Shown in pieces: positions 1 through 25,307 of a DNA stretch of 64,000 nucleotides. The DNA comes from Branchiostoma floridae (taxonomy: Eukaryota; Chordata; Leptocardii; Amphioxiformes; Branchiostomatidae). Position 1 is the stretch's first letter. Every line of letters begins with the position of its first letter. The notes below the pieces were generated by a model that saw nothing but the letters and a program-made list of their open reading frames with translations, was not told where the DNA came from and ran no database searches. The DNA is taken from contig NC_049980.1 of NCBI RefSeq assembly GCF_000003815.2, positions 31,965,779 through 32,029,778 on the forward strand, given 5' to 3'. The position numbers and the translations under genes are program-made.

Positions 1-74
1 CCGAGAACATTAAAGCACCGTGAAAGTCTCTGCATCCTCAATTTTAAATTGAAACAATCATCATCATCATCAAG

Positions 75-12493
<12,419 letters not shown>

Positions 12494-12619
12494 CATCTAA
12501 CCCTATCAATCAATCACTCAATCTTTCGCTGATATCATTTGCTGATGGCTACAAACAGTTCGCGCCAAGTTGTCCTGTACTGGGCGTAGACAGTCCAGTC
12601 AGTTCTGGAGACTGCCAAC

Positions 12620-12865
12620 CCTATTTATACGCCAGATACGGCCACCGTAGTAGTTACTCATTGACAAGTAACTGGATATGATTTTGGGAACAGTAAGATA
12701 TTTCAGGTGGCATTCATTGTCTTTTGTCAGTAACACTGAGCAGATCTTGATGAAGACCTTTTTTTAAGTAGTGGATGCTAACTGAAACATCTGCCCGTTT
12801 GCAAAATTATATCCAGTTGCTTGAGTAACTAGCAAATCATTTGGCGTATTTTGATACCTGGACAA
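12620..12865. mobile_element. MITE family A copy (palindromic, GCAACTGGATAT arms)
   Basis: The left arm ATACGCCAGATACGGCC...AAGTAACTGGATATGATTTT pairs with the right arm AAAATTATATCCAGTTGCTT...CATTTGGCGTATTTTGATAC. It lies just 3' of the KIF24 stop codon and probably within the 3' UTR. A compact copy is at 34421-34530, and one arm forms the array at 3791-4195. Confidence 0.75.
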
Positions 12866-13799
12866 CCCCATGTATGTGGAACCAGTGATGTATATACCTT
12901 TATTCTGTCTGTGTCATTCTAGGTTTTTGTGGAACAGGGTTTGTGTGCAGTAGTTGACTACATTTGATTTGATTTGTTTCAACTTTGGAGGCATCTCATC
13001 TCTTCTCATGGCATAGCAAAATGAGGCATTTTGTTTTATACCGTAACTCAACGCAAAAAATACCTTGAAATGACTCTGCATGATAGATATGATTGAGACA
13101 AGGGATCTGGCATCCAGGCTAATTGCTTGTTTTTTTACATCTACAGAATTCTTTGCACGAGTGGCATTCAAAAGTGATGTGTATATATATGGGGGCTGTT
13201 ATTATTCTTTATCATAGAGTCAGAGGTGTATACAAACATTTGACCTGTAAGGCTTTGCGGGTAACATATTCATTATAGCAAGGAGCTGCATGACAATAAT
13301 CGTAACATGCAATGTTTTAGATAGGATGATGATAAGCAGTTTGTACTTTTCTGTTGTGTCTGTGTAAAATGTTTCACTGCTTAGAACTGTGTTTTGTACA
13401 TTTACTTTTAATGTAAGATTTATAATTTTTCTTGTACATTGTGTTAGATGCTCAAGTTATAATTGTCTGCTTGTGAATGAAAGTGTTTTAACTTGCTATA
13501 CAGGGCTTTTACATTTGTGTCTATTGTCAAAATTTTGTTTGGTATCTGTCCCAGTTTGTCTTTTGGATTTTATTGGTTTTACCTTGACACAGTTTAGGAC
13601 AAATGCTTTACAAAGTTTAACGTACCACTGGGAAGTCAGATCCCATGACATTTTATGCAATGATTTGTTTACTATAGCATCCCTTAGATACAGATCAGTG
13701 GAAATCTTATGGACTTGTTAGGATGACAAATGAATTTATTGCTTCCATTGTATGCATGACTTTTCTCTACCCTATACTGTGAACCCCAAGTGTAACTTC

Positions 13800-13945
13800 T
13801 CGAACTTCCAAGCAGATGTTGGGAAGGTTGAATTGTTCCGTTTTCCTACCTGCCTGTTTCTGTGACACTTATAAGAGCAGAAGCTTGTCACAGAAAGATA
13901 ACAATTAAGCCTCCGCCAACATCTGCTTGGAGACTTTAACTTCTC
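13800..13945. mobile_element. Short palindromic element with CCAAGCAGATGTTGG arms
   Basis: CTTCCAAGCAGATGTTGGGA at the left is inverted as CCAACATCTGCTTGGAG at the right. An inner CTGTGACACTTATAAGAGC / GCTTGTCACAG pair is also present. The arms share the CTCCAAGCAGA motif with MITE family C. Confidence 0.65.
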
Positions 13946-14749
13946 AACACATCTGATGTGTGCAAGCAGAGGTAAATACTTGTGTTAACGTGTAACTGTT
14001 GATAAAATACGTCTTGAAAAGCTATGTTTTGAAAACCAAGATTTCTTGAGTGACAAGCATTTTATTGTACCGGTAGTTAGTTTGTGACTATCAACAGGTT
14101 TTGACAGGCACTTTTTACTTTTTAATGAGTAGACTAAAGAAAAATAATGACTTTCATATCTTCTGATGCTTTCTTAAAACAAAAGAATGGTGCATATAGC
14201 ACTTTTGTGTAAATCATAGCCTGTGCATGCCAAGCTCTATTTTGCACACACATTTCTGTTTCAACTCAATGACAACAATCAAAAACAACACTAGAAATAA
14301 AAATTATTTCTTTATTGTCTTCATATGCACATATCATATAGCATATACTCAGAGTACATTGTACTGCCCAATAGTTAGACATCTGATTCCTGAAACAAAT
14401 TAATATTTAGTACTATATGCTCATCTGTGCAATCCTTCTCTTTGCTTTTTGTGAACTTAATACTTAACAATGCAGATAGTGATGTAGTAGAAATTAGGGT
14501 GTGAAAACTGTTAAAGGGTACACGTATGTTTCCACTGAGTAGTTGTAAAGTAAAGGCCTCTCAGTACAACTTTCATTACAATATACATTTGTATAGCACT
14601 ACACTTTTCTTAATTGTGCACTCTGCAATGCCAACAAGACCTACATTGTAACCATGTCCTTTATGCACAATGTAGATACTAGGGTACTGAATATATGGAC
14701 ACATTTTTAAGGGGCTTGATGAAAAATCCCATGTGTATATTAGATGGTT

Positions 14750-15200
14750 ACAACCTAGGGCTGGGTATCGGTGCAGCGTACCGGTACAAAACCGGTTTTT
14801 CTTATTGGACCGGTCCAGAAAAACCGGACCTGAAAAAAATGGGTGGACCGGATGTTGGACCGATTAGAAAATTAACAGATTATATTATCAGGCATTCACA
14901 CGTTTTGTCGCTTGCAGGTGGAGGAAAATAACAAGCGTGAAGTAGAGTAGAGTTTATAGTAATTTCTAGTAAATTCTACCAAGTTTTACAGCCAATCGTA
15001 CAAGTACAGTTAGCGTTGTAGGATTTTAAAACGCAAGTGTAAGTCTAATACTCCACCAAACAGATTTCTTGGTAATGAAATGGACCATTGGTATGAGTCA
15101 TACTGAATCAGGTCCAGGTTCAGGTCCGGACCTGGACCTGATCCTTTGGACCGGACCTGGACCTGAATTTTCTGTACTGGTACCCAGCCCTATTACAACC
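14750..15200. mobile_element. DNA transposon relic with AGGGCTGGGTACCGGT termini
   Basis: The left end TACAACCTAGGGCTGGGTAT and the right end TACCCAGCCCTATTACAACC are inverted. The interior is dominated by GGACCGGTCC and AGGTCCGGACCTGGACCT motifs. No transposase ORF remains. Related fragments lie at 4600-4700, 28900-29055 and 62190-62280. Confidence 0.7.
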
Positions 15201-16844
15201 TATTCAAGTGCTAAACTGACGGAATGAGGCTGATTTGAAAAATAGGGCAAAATTTGTGCTAAAACAATACTTTTTTTTCAGACTTTATGATATCTTTTAA
15301 GCAAGGATGCTAGCTTTGTATCAAAACCATTTACAATTTGAATGCAGCTATTCAAAAGTACATGTAATACGTTTTGGGATGTACCAAGTCAGATTGTGGG
15401 AGGGGGTAATGATAATGCAATATGTCTTTGAGGTCAACTATTTTTCCCAAATTGTGATTTATATTGTTGGCTTCTAGCATAGGTTAATTTTTTCATGATC
15501 TTACAAAATGCATGTACATTCCTATGATTCTTCCCAGTCCACATATTACAAAACAGTTTCTGCACAAAAACCCTTCCAACCGTTAGCAACGTTAGACCTG
15601 ACCTGGCCTTTAATGAAATTACACAAATACATTATGTACCATTAATATACATACCACGGGTCTGTACAGGGGTTTCACTTAGTGGTAAGAAAATTTACAA
15701 AACTCCCCACGATCTCTCTCAAGCAGCATCAATGGTTTACAGGACCTACCCTGGCCATGTTAACAGCAGTGTGGAAAATATCACTTGTTGTTGTATGTAC
15801 TGTAAATCTTGAAACGTTCGCGGTGGTTTTATTTTCACAGTGACCTCCCCACTGCTAAATTTATGACACCATGCATAATGCATTTGCAATGTATTACAAC
15901 TATAGCCTCCTCCACAGAATTCTAGCAGCGTTATTTTTTTCAGTAAATTGCTCCTAGTGTAAGTGTGAATTACCCTTGCGTGAACATGTTAATAATTATA
16001 ACCTCTCTGAAAGCTTCCCAACATCAAGCCGAGAAAGCCCATGTCGAAAATTGCAAATAAGCGCTCCCCCAAATAAAAGCAAGAGTTACTAGAAGTCTGT
16101 GACGGAGGCTATTGCTACTGTATGACAGAAATGTTTCAACTGCAAATCCAAAATGCGGAAACCGCCCTTCCTCTTAAAATTTTCTGTGAATTAAAACCAC
16201 CGCGAAAGTAAATTTACAGTACTACAGTATTTCTGTATGTATTTAGTGTGAAATTCATTCTACTACATATGATGACAATCATGTGTGCTACAAAATGAAC
16301 AAAGACTTCCATGAATTATAAATTGTGCACAAGTATGTTATTTGGTCTTTACATATTTTTTACATCTATACATGTACATGTATGTAGGTACATGCATTTT
16401 TAACATTCACATTAGCAAAAAGCCCATATTCAGTAATGGCTTTTTGGCCACAAATAGGACAGTGTTATTAAAATCTGGCTCCCCCACTGTCAAAAATAAA
16501 AAAAGACTTGTCAAAAATGAAACAGACTTATCTAAAAAAAAAATTCATCGAAGCCCACCACCAAGAACAGTCTATGCTAAGGAATTTCTTTGACAAACTA
16601 CCTCTACACACTTACTACTTACTCAACAAAGCAACAATTTAGATATTCCACCACCCAAAGCTTTTCGTAAGAACAAGTCCCAACATAATTCTTTTTATCT
16701 TAAAAAATGAATGTCATCAGGTTGGTAGAACTTAGGACATTGGAGTTTTCTTTTCAATTAGTATTGTGTCTCTCACCTGCTTACGTTTCATTCTTGCTTA
16801 CTTTTATCTGAATAAGAAAGTCAAATCCACTGATAACTGGGACA

Positions 16845-16862
16845 GGGGGGGGGGGGGGGGGG
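16845..16862 (+). repeat. Poly-G tract (18 G)
   Basis: An uninterrupted run of 18 G. Length is likely variable and error-prone in sequencing. It is a potential G-quadruplex former. Confidence 0.95.
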
Positions 16863-17326
16863 CAAACTTAGCCACATTTTTGATTGTGTTCTCCCTCAAA
16901 AGCGGCACCTACATCTGCTAGTCATGTATATGTATATAGCAACAAGAAGCAGCACTCCCGTCAGAAGCTCTGAAGTCTGATAAGCATGGAAAAGTCAGCA
17001 GGCGAGATTTTACTGCTTGTGTAGAACTCTCACTGATAATCCTTCATTTCTAACAGTCATTATATTTTGACAAGTGTCAAGAAAAAATTCAACCAAGGAC
17101 TCTCCAGTGGAGTTTTTGACAATAGATGTATATTCCAACAACCTTGCATTTCTGCTATGTAGACAATTTGTTACCAGGTATTCAAAGATTATGTTGCCAA
17201 ATTTCTATTCTAAAAGACTTTGTGCTTTTGAATTATACTTCTTCTATTAGAGATGAGGAAAAGGGAAAGGCTGCAGATATACAAAATTAATGTAGGCAGA
17301 GCAAGTTAGAAAACAAGATGGTCTTT

Positions 17327-17990
17327 CATGAGCAAGTTATACACAATTTGTTCAGGGCTTCTGTTGAACTGCCTATGATTTTATGGTACAGTAGTCAGCG
17401 CTCATGTCATGAGCACGTTCAGGGCCTTGTGTTGCACTGCTTTTAATGGTACTGTAAGTAAAGCTCATGACATGACCATGTCCAGAACCTTGTACTGAAC
17501 TGCCTGTAGGTTTATGGTAAACTAAAGCTCATGCCATGACCATGTCCAGAGCCTTGTACTGAACTGCCTGTAAGTTTATGGTAAACTAAAGCTCATGTCA
17601 TGACCATGTCCAGAGCCTTGTACTGAACTGCCTGTAGGTTTATGGTAAACTAAAGCTCATGTCATGACCATGTCCAGAGCCTTGTATCGAACTGCCTGTA
17701 GGTTTATGGTAAACTAAAGCTCATGACATGACCATGTCCAGAAGCTTGTATTGAACTGCCTGTAGGTTTATGGTAAACTAAAGCTCATGACATGACCATG
17801 TCCAGAGCCGTGTGTTGAACTGCCTGTAGGTTTATGGTAAACTAAAGCTCATGACATGACCATGTCCAGAGCCGTGTGTTGAACTGCCTGTAGGTTTATG
17901 GTAAACTAAAGCTCATGACATGACCATGTCCAGAGCCGTGTGTTGAACTGCCTGTAGGTTTATGGTAAACTAAAGCTCATGACATGAGCA
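17327..17990 (-). repeat. 64-bp minisatellite built from the UBAP1 stop-codon region
   Basis: The anchor CATGACCATG (or CATGAGCA in edge units) recurs at 17408, 17471, 17535, 17599, 17663, 17727, 17791, 17855, 17919 and 17983. This is a 64-bp period, with a more diverged unit at 17327. The unit on the minus strand contains CTCTGGACATGGTCATG-like sequence and the TGAGCTTTAG that ends UBAP1, so each unit copies the last codons, the stop and the start of the 3' UTR. The authentic coding end is the unit at 17977-18000. Confidence 0.9.
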
Positions 17991-19609
17991 TGTCCAGAGC
18001 CTTGTGTTCGTCGTTACTGCAAACGATGAGAGCCTCCTTGATCTTGTCCTGAGGGAACCCCATCTCCTCAAACTTCAGCAGCAGGGACAGGTAGCTGCCG
18101 ACCTGTGGGGGCAGGAAAGGTACATGTTAAGTATAGTCATCCTCAACTCAGTTGAAGTAACTATGATGCATGCCTTTTCAAGTTGCTAGTGATAGTGCCA
18201 ATTCAGCAAAGGAGACTGCATTTTGCAGGTCACTGCTGGAGAAAAAATGATGAGGTAGTACACAAACTGTTATTGTGGAATCCAAATCACAGAAACAGGC
18301 AGGGAAAGACCGCGGAAGTTGTACATTAAGCAGCTTGCTGAAGGCAGCAGTTTTGACCTGCAGCAACTTCCCGTAGCGAAAGGGGTGGAATAAACTAATA
18401 ACGTGGAGATTCCGAGTCAGCTCGTCAGGGTGAAAGAGTGAGTGGTAGTGCAATGTGGCTTGGCTACAGCTCATTAAGCACTCTTTTTGACAAGGTTGTT
18501 GGGTTCTTTTATGTGCAGAGTTTTGATGCCGGAGGCCTGTGTTCGAGGAGAGTCACACCTCCACACTTTGGGAAGAGTCAAACCTCATGCCACACTTATC
18601 AAGGAGAGAAGGGGTCCTTCCTCATGTAACTGGATCAAACCTTACAGTTCAGTGGTATGCAATTTCTACATGCTGTACACATGCAACTGGTGTGTTATGC
18701 TCAAAGGCAGTTTTCCAGTTATGCAGAACAAATGAACAAGCAAACCTCTGCCTCACTGCCGCTGTGGAAATCTAAAGCTTCTTCTACTCTGGACTCGGGG
18801 AAGCCGCGCTGGCACAGTCTGTCCAGCAAACACAGTCTGTCTATCACCTGGGGAAAGAAGAAACATCACATACAAACAGAAATCAGGCAACAAATACCTG
18901 CAGAAAAGTAGGCAATGCCATGAATTTAGACAAGTGTTCAAAAATACCAATGAGCTATGAATGTTCCACCATTCGTAAGTCTGCTGAGGCAATGCCAGCA
19001 GTAATAGTGAATTTTTGCAAAATCATTTTTTTTTAAATCAAAGAAACACCCAGATCATGAGAAATGTTACCTTTTTCTCGTCTTGTCCGACATTCTGCAC
19101 AGCCCTGGCCACTCTCTCCACAGGAAAGCCCATCCCAGTGATACTGGTCACAAACCTAAATGTGTCACAGTCAATAGGGAACAGCCTTCAGACAAGTACA
19201 GAAACAATCTCCCCTTTTCTAACATTAAAATAAACTTGACTTGTATGTATGTACAGTTGCTATTTTGTCTTAATTCATTATTTGATATCCTTATGTTTCT
19301 CTATCACAATCTATATATTACTTCACTTTAGCATTTATTGGTTATGATCAATTTTGTATAGTATAGAGGGGGGCTTAGTTTTTGAAAGTTAGTTTAAGCT
19401 ACAAATAATTTCCCCCCTCCTCTTGCACTTGTTTTTATGTAATGTTTATTGTATCATGTTTATGTTTTTCTTGTGCCAATAAATAAATGAATAAACAAAC
19501 AAACAAACCGTTTTCCTGATGCATCCAGACTTCTCAAGCACTCGGGCTCTCGTACGTCTGCAGCGCTCGCAGAGGGGGTGGGGGGCAGGGGTGGGAACGG
19601 GTTAAGGGG
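17977..19609 (-). CDS. UBAP1: UBAP1 C-terminal UBA exons U6-U9
   Basis: U6 (19609-19509) starts with a proline-rich PLNPFPPLPPTPSASAADV and leads into U7 (19155-19071), U8 (18847-18746) and U9 (18102-17977). Each repeat shows an MGF or RGF loop followed by a helix, the ubiquitin-binding surface of UBA folds. The protein ends ALDMLMS. Confidence 0.9.
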
Positions 19610-22600
19610 CTGGGGGTCAAACATGGAACACAAATTTTACATTATTGCATCATCGTTCATCATTTGGCTCCTTCACAAACAAATATGCATTAGCCTTTTT
19701 AATCTGATACACATGTAGCTAGATTCTGACTAAATCTGTAACATTTGAAGCAGTTATTGTCAACTAAACATACAAATCAAGTCCATGAACATGTACCATG
19801 TATGTAAGTGTAGAATGGCACAAATTAATGCAGGGAATACATCAGTCAGATTTCTGCGGGTATTGCATCTTAGTACAGTCAAACCTCTGCAAGTGGCCAC
19901 CTCTAATGTACATAAGGACCACCTGGCCATTGTGACCACTTTTTTGTTGGTCCCTTATCAATAAATTATTCCCATTGACACAAGCATTAAGAATCCTGTC
20001 TACAGTGACCACCTGTCCACATAGACCAGTTTTTATCAGTCCCCTATTTTTTTGAAAAAAAAAATATCTGAGCAGCAGTTGCTCTGGTTGAATGAAATAC
20101 TATAAGCAAGCAGTTAACCCACAAAGATATGACTGACTGTATTCCCTCAGAGATGGAATAACACAATTAGAACATGGATGATGTAATGAAATTTGCCATG
20201 CAAGAGTAACCAATATTGGTCAGTCTAATCTCCAAGTAGATAGAGAAAGGCAAAATGCTAACACACAAATCAGCCCACTACCCCTTGGCTTTGGAGCTTG
20301 AGAAATGTTAACATTTTGGCTTTCTACGTCTGCTTGGAGATTCGGTTGATCGCCTCTCTACTAGTACTAATCTAAACACATGCCCGAATATCCCTGTAAG
20401 TTGTCAACCACCTCCTGTGAAGCATTAGTTAAGGGTGGACAAAATGAAGATGCAAACATGCCATGATGATGGTACACAGGAACTACTTTTGTGGGATCAA
20501 ATAAAATTTGGTAAACCAATATAACAACTGATAGAATTTTGCCAAAACTGCAAAAGTCCAAAAATATCTACAGGCTATAAAATCTGGATGAAAGCATTGT
20601 ATATTTGCAATATTTGCTGTAAATAATTGGTCTTCCTAACAAAAATTCCACAACAATTTTAGCTTGGATGCCAGCATTTTTTAATCTTTTGTATGTTCTC
20701 TCAGTCACTTCCCATGCAATAGAGCAACAGACAAAACGTACTAAAGTAAAACTGCTATCATCCAGGCTACAATAATGTGTCCCTTGTACACCGACATACA
20801 TGTTTGCACCTTTCAGGATTCAATGAAAATGGCGTGTTCTCGAAAAAAAAAAAAGGATGACTTCAACGAAAAACGAGTTGAGAAAAACTAAGATGAACCA
20901 ATGAAATGAAAGTGTGTTGAATACCGCAGTAGAACGTACCAAACCAAAACTGTCCACCTCAACTCCAGAGTCTAGAACCTGAGTGGTACCAGAGGGGAGG
21001 ACCTGAAAGCCGCAGGGAAAACAAAACACAAGAGAGGGGTTGTCATCCAGTTCAAACTGAGGTGGCACATTAGTAATGTAGTTCACTACTAAGCTACAGT
21101 CCAATCATTTTCAAAAAGCGTTAGAACTATGATGCTAGCACAGATTAAAGCAGGGCTTGAGATACCAACTGCATATGCAGGCGAGTGCAGGTAAAAGTTG
21201 GACTGTACAGGTATTTCTGATGTCTACCTGCACCAGCTTATGCACTGTGTATTGTTAAGTAATTTTCTTTGCTGTACTGGTCGTTAAACCACAAGTAACT
21301 GTAACAATAGATAAAAACAAAGCTGACCAATGGATTGAGTAGAGAGGTCAAGTTAGACACCACATCAGTGTGGCAAGAAGAAGTCCAGTGTTTTGTGATT
21401 TGTGGCATAAAGTGTTATCAATGGAATCAGACACTTATACGAGTCATAGGTTTGACCATATATTATCATAATGGCTTTTGACACTTGTCCTGCTCCTCTT
21501 CCTTGATGGGATCCATCAAACCTACTCCTAATCCTCAAACATTTCTATAGCGTAGATAATTTCAAAAATCAAAAGTTACCTGCACAGAAAAAAGTATTTT
21601 GAGCCCTGTTAGAATATAAAGCCAGGCAGTGGTTATGCAGCATCACACATTACAGAATAAAGAGAAGGCATGTCAAGTTATAAACAAACATGTTCAAACC
21701 TATTTGGGACTTCTTCAGGACGACTGTGACTCCAGTTTTAACTTCGCTCTAAAACAAAATTTTGAAATGACATAGATACTTATACGTACATACAGATCAA
21801 CTAAATGATCAACTAGAGAAAGAAAAGTCACCTGATTTGGAGACGAAGTGGTTCGCGGGGGCAGAGGCGGAAGCGGCGGTCCCCTGGGCGAGTTCTGACC
21901 GCTACGAACGGTCGAGTCCGATGATGTCCTTTCGTCCTCCAGGCCAGGACTGGCGGAGGCACTGGAGGGTGGACTGAGCGGGAGCACCTGTTCGTACAGA
22001 GGGTTGGATACCGCGCTGGGGAGGGAGCTGGAGCCCGCGGGGAGGGGGCCGTTAGACGCACCGTCGTGCAGATCGTGTCTCATGTAGCCGGCGACATCCA
22101 CCGGTCTACTCCCTGGGTTAGGGAAATCTGAAAATAGTCCTGCTCCTGTGTCGGAGTGTGTGGGGTAGGGCAGGCCGTGGGGATGGCTGGCGTCCAGCTC
22201 GGGGGAAGTCGTGTGCGGTATGGGCGGCAGAGGGCTGTTTTTCAAGAAAGGGTTGTTGGCCGCCACCATTTTGGAAGTGGCGGCAGCGCTCGGTATAACC
22301 CCGTTGGGAATACCGTTACTGTCCGCCTTCGTGCCTGTCTCCGATCTTGCTTTGAACGCGACCCTGCTGCCGTGTTTCCTCGCGACCGTGACCTCCACGC
22401 TCTCCTTCTCGGCAGAGCGTTCCGCTCCGTTCGAGTCCTGGCGTTCCTCGCCGTCGGAGCAGACGTTTGAGTCCAACACGGTCTTCAACTCCTCCATGAC
22501 GTTTATCGTCTTGAGTTCCATGTCGTCGAACGGACTCGACTCCCCCTCGAAGTCTGTGATCTTGAAGCTCGCCGGTGCCTTTGGCTTACACTCCCGGCTG

Positions 22601-24308
22601 TCCTGTGTGTTTGGCGCAGCAGGCTGGGGTTGAAGGATGCTTAAGGGGTCGAAACTCGCCAGCGCAGGATTTGTGGGGGGTCTGGGTAAGGAAACCTGCT
22701 CCGCAGGGGGACTGGCGTCTGCGTCTGTGACCCCGTTTGTTGGCGATGGCGACGAAGAAGCCTCATTTTCAGCCCTGCGCTGAGCTTCCATGGCTTGCTG
22801 GTACTCCTTACGTTTCTTTGCCATTTCCAGCACACTGTTCTCGTGTCGGAAATCATACTGTAATGGGCATAAAGAAAAAATATGCTTAAAATTCAGTGAG
22901 AGCTAAAAGCTTGCACAACATCACAACTATCAAAGTGACCTAAAGATTATCAAACAGACTCTGTGTGTGTGTATAGGTGTGTGTGTGTGTGTGTCTGTGT
23001 GCGTGCATGTGTGGTGTGTGTGCGTGCGCACAAATGAACATACATACATTTTGTACATACATACATATACACATATTACATTGTCTGTAAAACTATCATC
23101 ATCACACTGGACAATCCGTTGCCTTGAAAAGACACTCCAGTGACTAACTTTAACAACATCCAAAATAATAATAGACTTACATCAAGTGAAAGGGCCTCTG
23201 ATGGGTTCTTGTGTAGATAGTTGATAGGCAGTGTTACCTGTTGAAAAAGAACAGCACATCGTCAGAGAAACAAGTACTTCCTGGTATAAAGGAGGTATAA
23301 AGAAGGCCATATACATTGACGGTGGGCGTTATAAACTTCCTGGCACGTTTGACCAATTGCTGACGTCATGTCACACCTTAATCACGGAAGATCACGTCTG
23401 TAACTCTCACCAGTTTACTTGCTAAAGTGATTGGTCATCAGTATTGATCCTCAAGAAGTTGACTTAACACTATAAAATAACAGTGGTTGCTGAAAATTTG
23501 AGCCGTGTGTATTTTTGTGTTGCAAGAAAGTTTAGAATTGTACTACAAGGACTACCTCACTTATAGGAAATTATGCCTTCAAATTTGTTCAAAAACAATC
23601 AAATTTGATCCGTGTATACCTTTGTGTCGGAAGAAAGTTTAGCATTGTACTATATGGACTACCTCACTTACAATGTAGCAAATGATGACAAAAGTTCCTA
23701 CAGAATTTTACCTCTTTTGTTTTCATTGTAATTTAATTATTCACAATAAAAACAAACTTACCCTCCTGGGTGGCTTGAAGCTCTCTCCAACTTTGATCTC
23801 TATCCCGTCCAATGCAGCACTCAGCCCTGTAACTACAATAGGTAAGCATGTACACACATTTCCGGCATGCAGAACAAGATAGCTATTGAATAAAATATAT
23901 GTATGAAATGAAATGAAACTTTTCCACCACATACATGTACATGTTCCTACACACATACCTGAGAGCAATCAAGTCTGCATTATGAAAAACTACAAGTTAT
24001 CATGTAGACGTCTAGCAAAGTTAGACTGGTTACCAGAACCCAGCCAAAAATAACACGAAAGAAATTTTTGAGATTGGGCTGGGGTCTGGTAACCAGGCTA
24101 GCCTAAAGTCAGCAGAATTATAAATTCATTTACTTCCAGTAACACTAACAGTACTAGTCTGTGGCTGGAATTGTACTACATGCATTACATGTATTTGATT
24201 ACTAGTAATGCTGAAGAAAGACTGGAGTACTCACAGGTGGTGGAGTTTTGTCTCTCAAAACCACTCCCAAACGCCATAGCATTATCTTCTGCCACTCACT
24301 TACTACTT
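17977..24308 (-). CDS. UBAP1: UBAP1, ESCRT-I subunit, complete (exons U1-U9)
   Basis: ESCRT-I component that brings ubiquitinated cargo into the multivesicular body pathway (family knowledge). Coding exons, 5' to 3': 24277-24235, 23826-23762, 23237-23181, 22857-21832, 21002-20940, 19609-19509, 19155-19071, 18847-18746, 18102-17977 (TGA 17979-17977). Together 1,668 nt, 555 residues, every junction in phase. Human UBAP1 is about 500 residues. U2-U3 give the UMA region (GIEIKVGESFKPPRRV then TLPINYL), which anchors UBAP1 in ESCRT-I. U4 has the conserved acidic motif with PFDDMELKTINVMEELKTVL. U6-U9 form the C-terminal overlapping UBA repeats (ITGMGFPVERVARAVQNVG; QRGFPESRVEEALDF; FEEMGFPQDKIKEALIVC). 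The start ATG at 24277 is preceded by an out-of-frame ATG 5 nt upstream. Confidence 0.93.
18487..18615 (+). mobile_element. SINE body fragment in UBAP1 intron
   Basis: GGGTTCTTTTATGTGCAGAG, then GAGGAGAGTCACACCTCCAC, then AGGAGAGAAGGGGTCCTTC. It resembles the body of the SINE at 2440-2765 in opposite orientation. Confidence 0.45.
19874..20060. mobile_element. Repeat of the ACAGTCAAACCTCTGC / GTGACCACCTGTCC family
   Basis: Begins TACAGTCAAACCTCTGCAAG, with repeated GACCACCTG-type blocks and CCCATTGACACAAGCATTAA. The second copy at 63355-63540 shares the same block order. Non-coding dispersed repeat. Confidence 0.65.
21150..21612. mobile_element. Palindromic DNA transposon relic (AGGGCTTGAGATAC termini)
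   Basis: The left end AGGGCTTGAGATACCAACTG with GCAGGTAAAAGTT is inverted at the right end as AAAAGTTACCTGCACAG and TATTTTGAGCCCT. About 460 bp, with no transposase ORF. It lies in the UBAP1 intron between U4 and U5. Confidence 0.7.
21832..22857 (-). CDS. UBAP1: UBAP1 large central exon U4
   Basis: 342 codons, beginning YDFRHENSVLEMAKKRKEY (a helical segment after the UMA motif) and continuing into a disordered linker. Visible motifs: NPALASFDPLSILQP and SPFDDMELKTI, both paralleled in vertebrate UBAP1; an NPF tripeptide (ANNPFLKNS), a possible EH-domain ligand; and a poly-proline SH3-type stretch GPPLPPLPPRTTSS at the end. It is GC-richer than the flanking introns. The linker beyond the acidic motif looks lineage-specific. 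Confidence 0.9.
22962..23060 (+). repeat. (GT)n microsatellite
   Basis: An imperfect GT dinucleotide tract with TGTGCGTG interruptions in the UBAP1 intron between U3 and U4. Confidence 0.9.
24018..24108. mobile_element. Short palindromic element
   Basis: TTAGACTGGTTACCAGAACC with CCAGCC is inverted as GGGCTGGGGTCTGGTAACCAGGCTA. It is under 100 bp and non-coding, in the UBAP1 intron between U1 and U2. Confidence 0.6.
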
Positions 24309-25307
24309 CTGAAAAATAACAAAAAACAAAAGGTTTAGTACATTATGGGACAAAAATAAATGATAAAGACAGTGTGTAGAAATCATACTGCAGGACTTAC
24401 CAATGCCTACTACTACTAGGCAGGACATATGAACATGAAATGAATAACCAGTCTACAATATCAAAACAAAAGATAAAAGAAAACATTTTTTTAAAGAAAA
24501 GCATCAGCCAACATCAGTGAACGTGATTTTAAGATGAAGACTTGTAGCTCTGAGCAATCTGTGTCCAGTATCTGACCTACATCATATTGGACATGTACTT
24601 TGGCCTTGCCTTGCTGACCCGATGACCTCCTTATGTGGACGGACAACCATTCAGACCGCATTACCGTTCATCATTCTCTTAAATAATAGATGATCACAGG
24701 AGCTAGAGTTTGGGACGAGAATGATGCGAAGATTTACCCACTTTCTACTTCTTTTCATTGAAAGGCTCCATATAATTTTGAAATAACTATAATGTGAAAA
24801 ATGATACAGACGAAGATTCAACACACACTTCACCATTATACTTACAGAAAAGCTTCATTATTGTGTCAGATCTTTATATTATAACAGAAGCATATTTCTC
24901 TCGACACAGAATGTACAAAACATTTGGAAAAGATAAGATTTCGGAAAATTTAAAATGAATCTCTTTGGACGTTTTGGTGTCGATACAAGTTGGAAACGTA
25001 GCTAGGTAAAATGGGTAAATGGCCAATGTACCATTTATTTGTACGAAATAGTCCGTACCAGGGACTACCTACCACTTCCTTCTAAAACAAAGGACTCCTT
25101 GTTAAAGTCGCAGGTGTTCAGCTGAGTCACATGAGCACACTCAACAGGACAGCTACGATGAATCAAATCGCCTCAACCAATGATGTCATCGCCTCCCAGT
25201 GAGACTAACATCAGCTGGTCAATTTTCCATCCATTCTAACTCAAAATAAACATGAAGCAAAGCGTTCCTAAAGCACAGTTAGATACACGAAGGCCTGGCA
25301 TACGTAC

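Larger units (their letters stand above)
12494..17300. other. KIF24/UBAP1 tail-to-tail intergenic region
   Basis: No protein-coding gene is evident. The region should include the KIF24 3' UTR; an AATAAA-type signal lies near 14297, but I cannot assign the cleavage site. It carries several transposon relics (12620-12865, 13800-13945, 14750-15200), a G18 homopolymer at 16845-16862, and AT-rich sequence. The intergenic interval from the KIF24 stop to the UBAP1 stop is about 5.5 kb. Confidence 0.6.

Noticed and set aside
17327-17990. CRISPR-like array
   Set aside because: Contiguous 64-bp tandem units without unique spacers; a minisatellite in a eukaryotic gene end.
22211-22633. 140-codon plus-strand open frame opposite UBAP1 U4
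   Set aside because: Antisense shadow of a verified coding exon.
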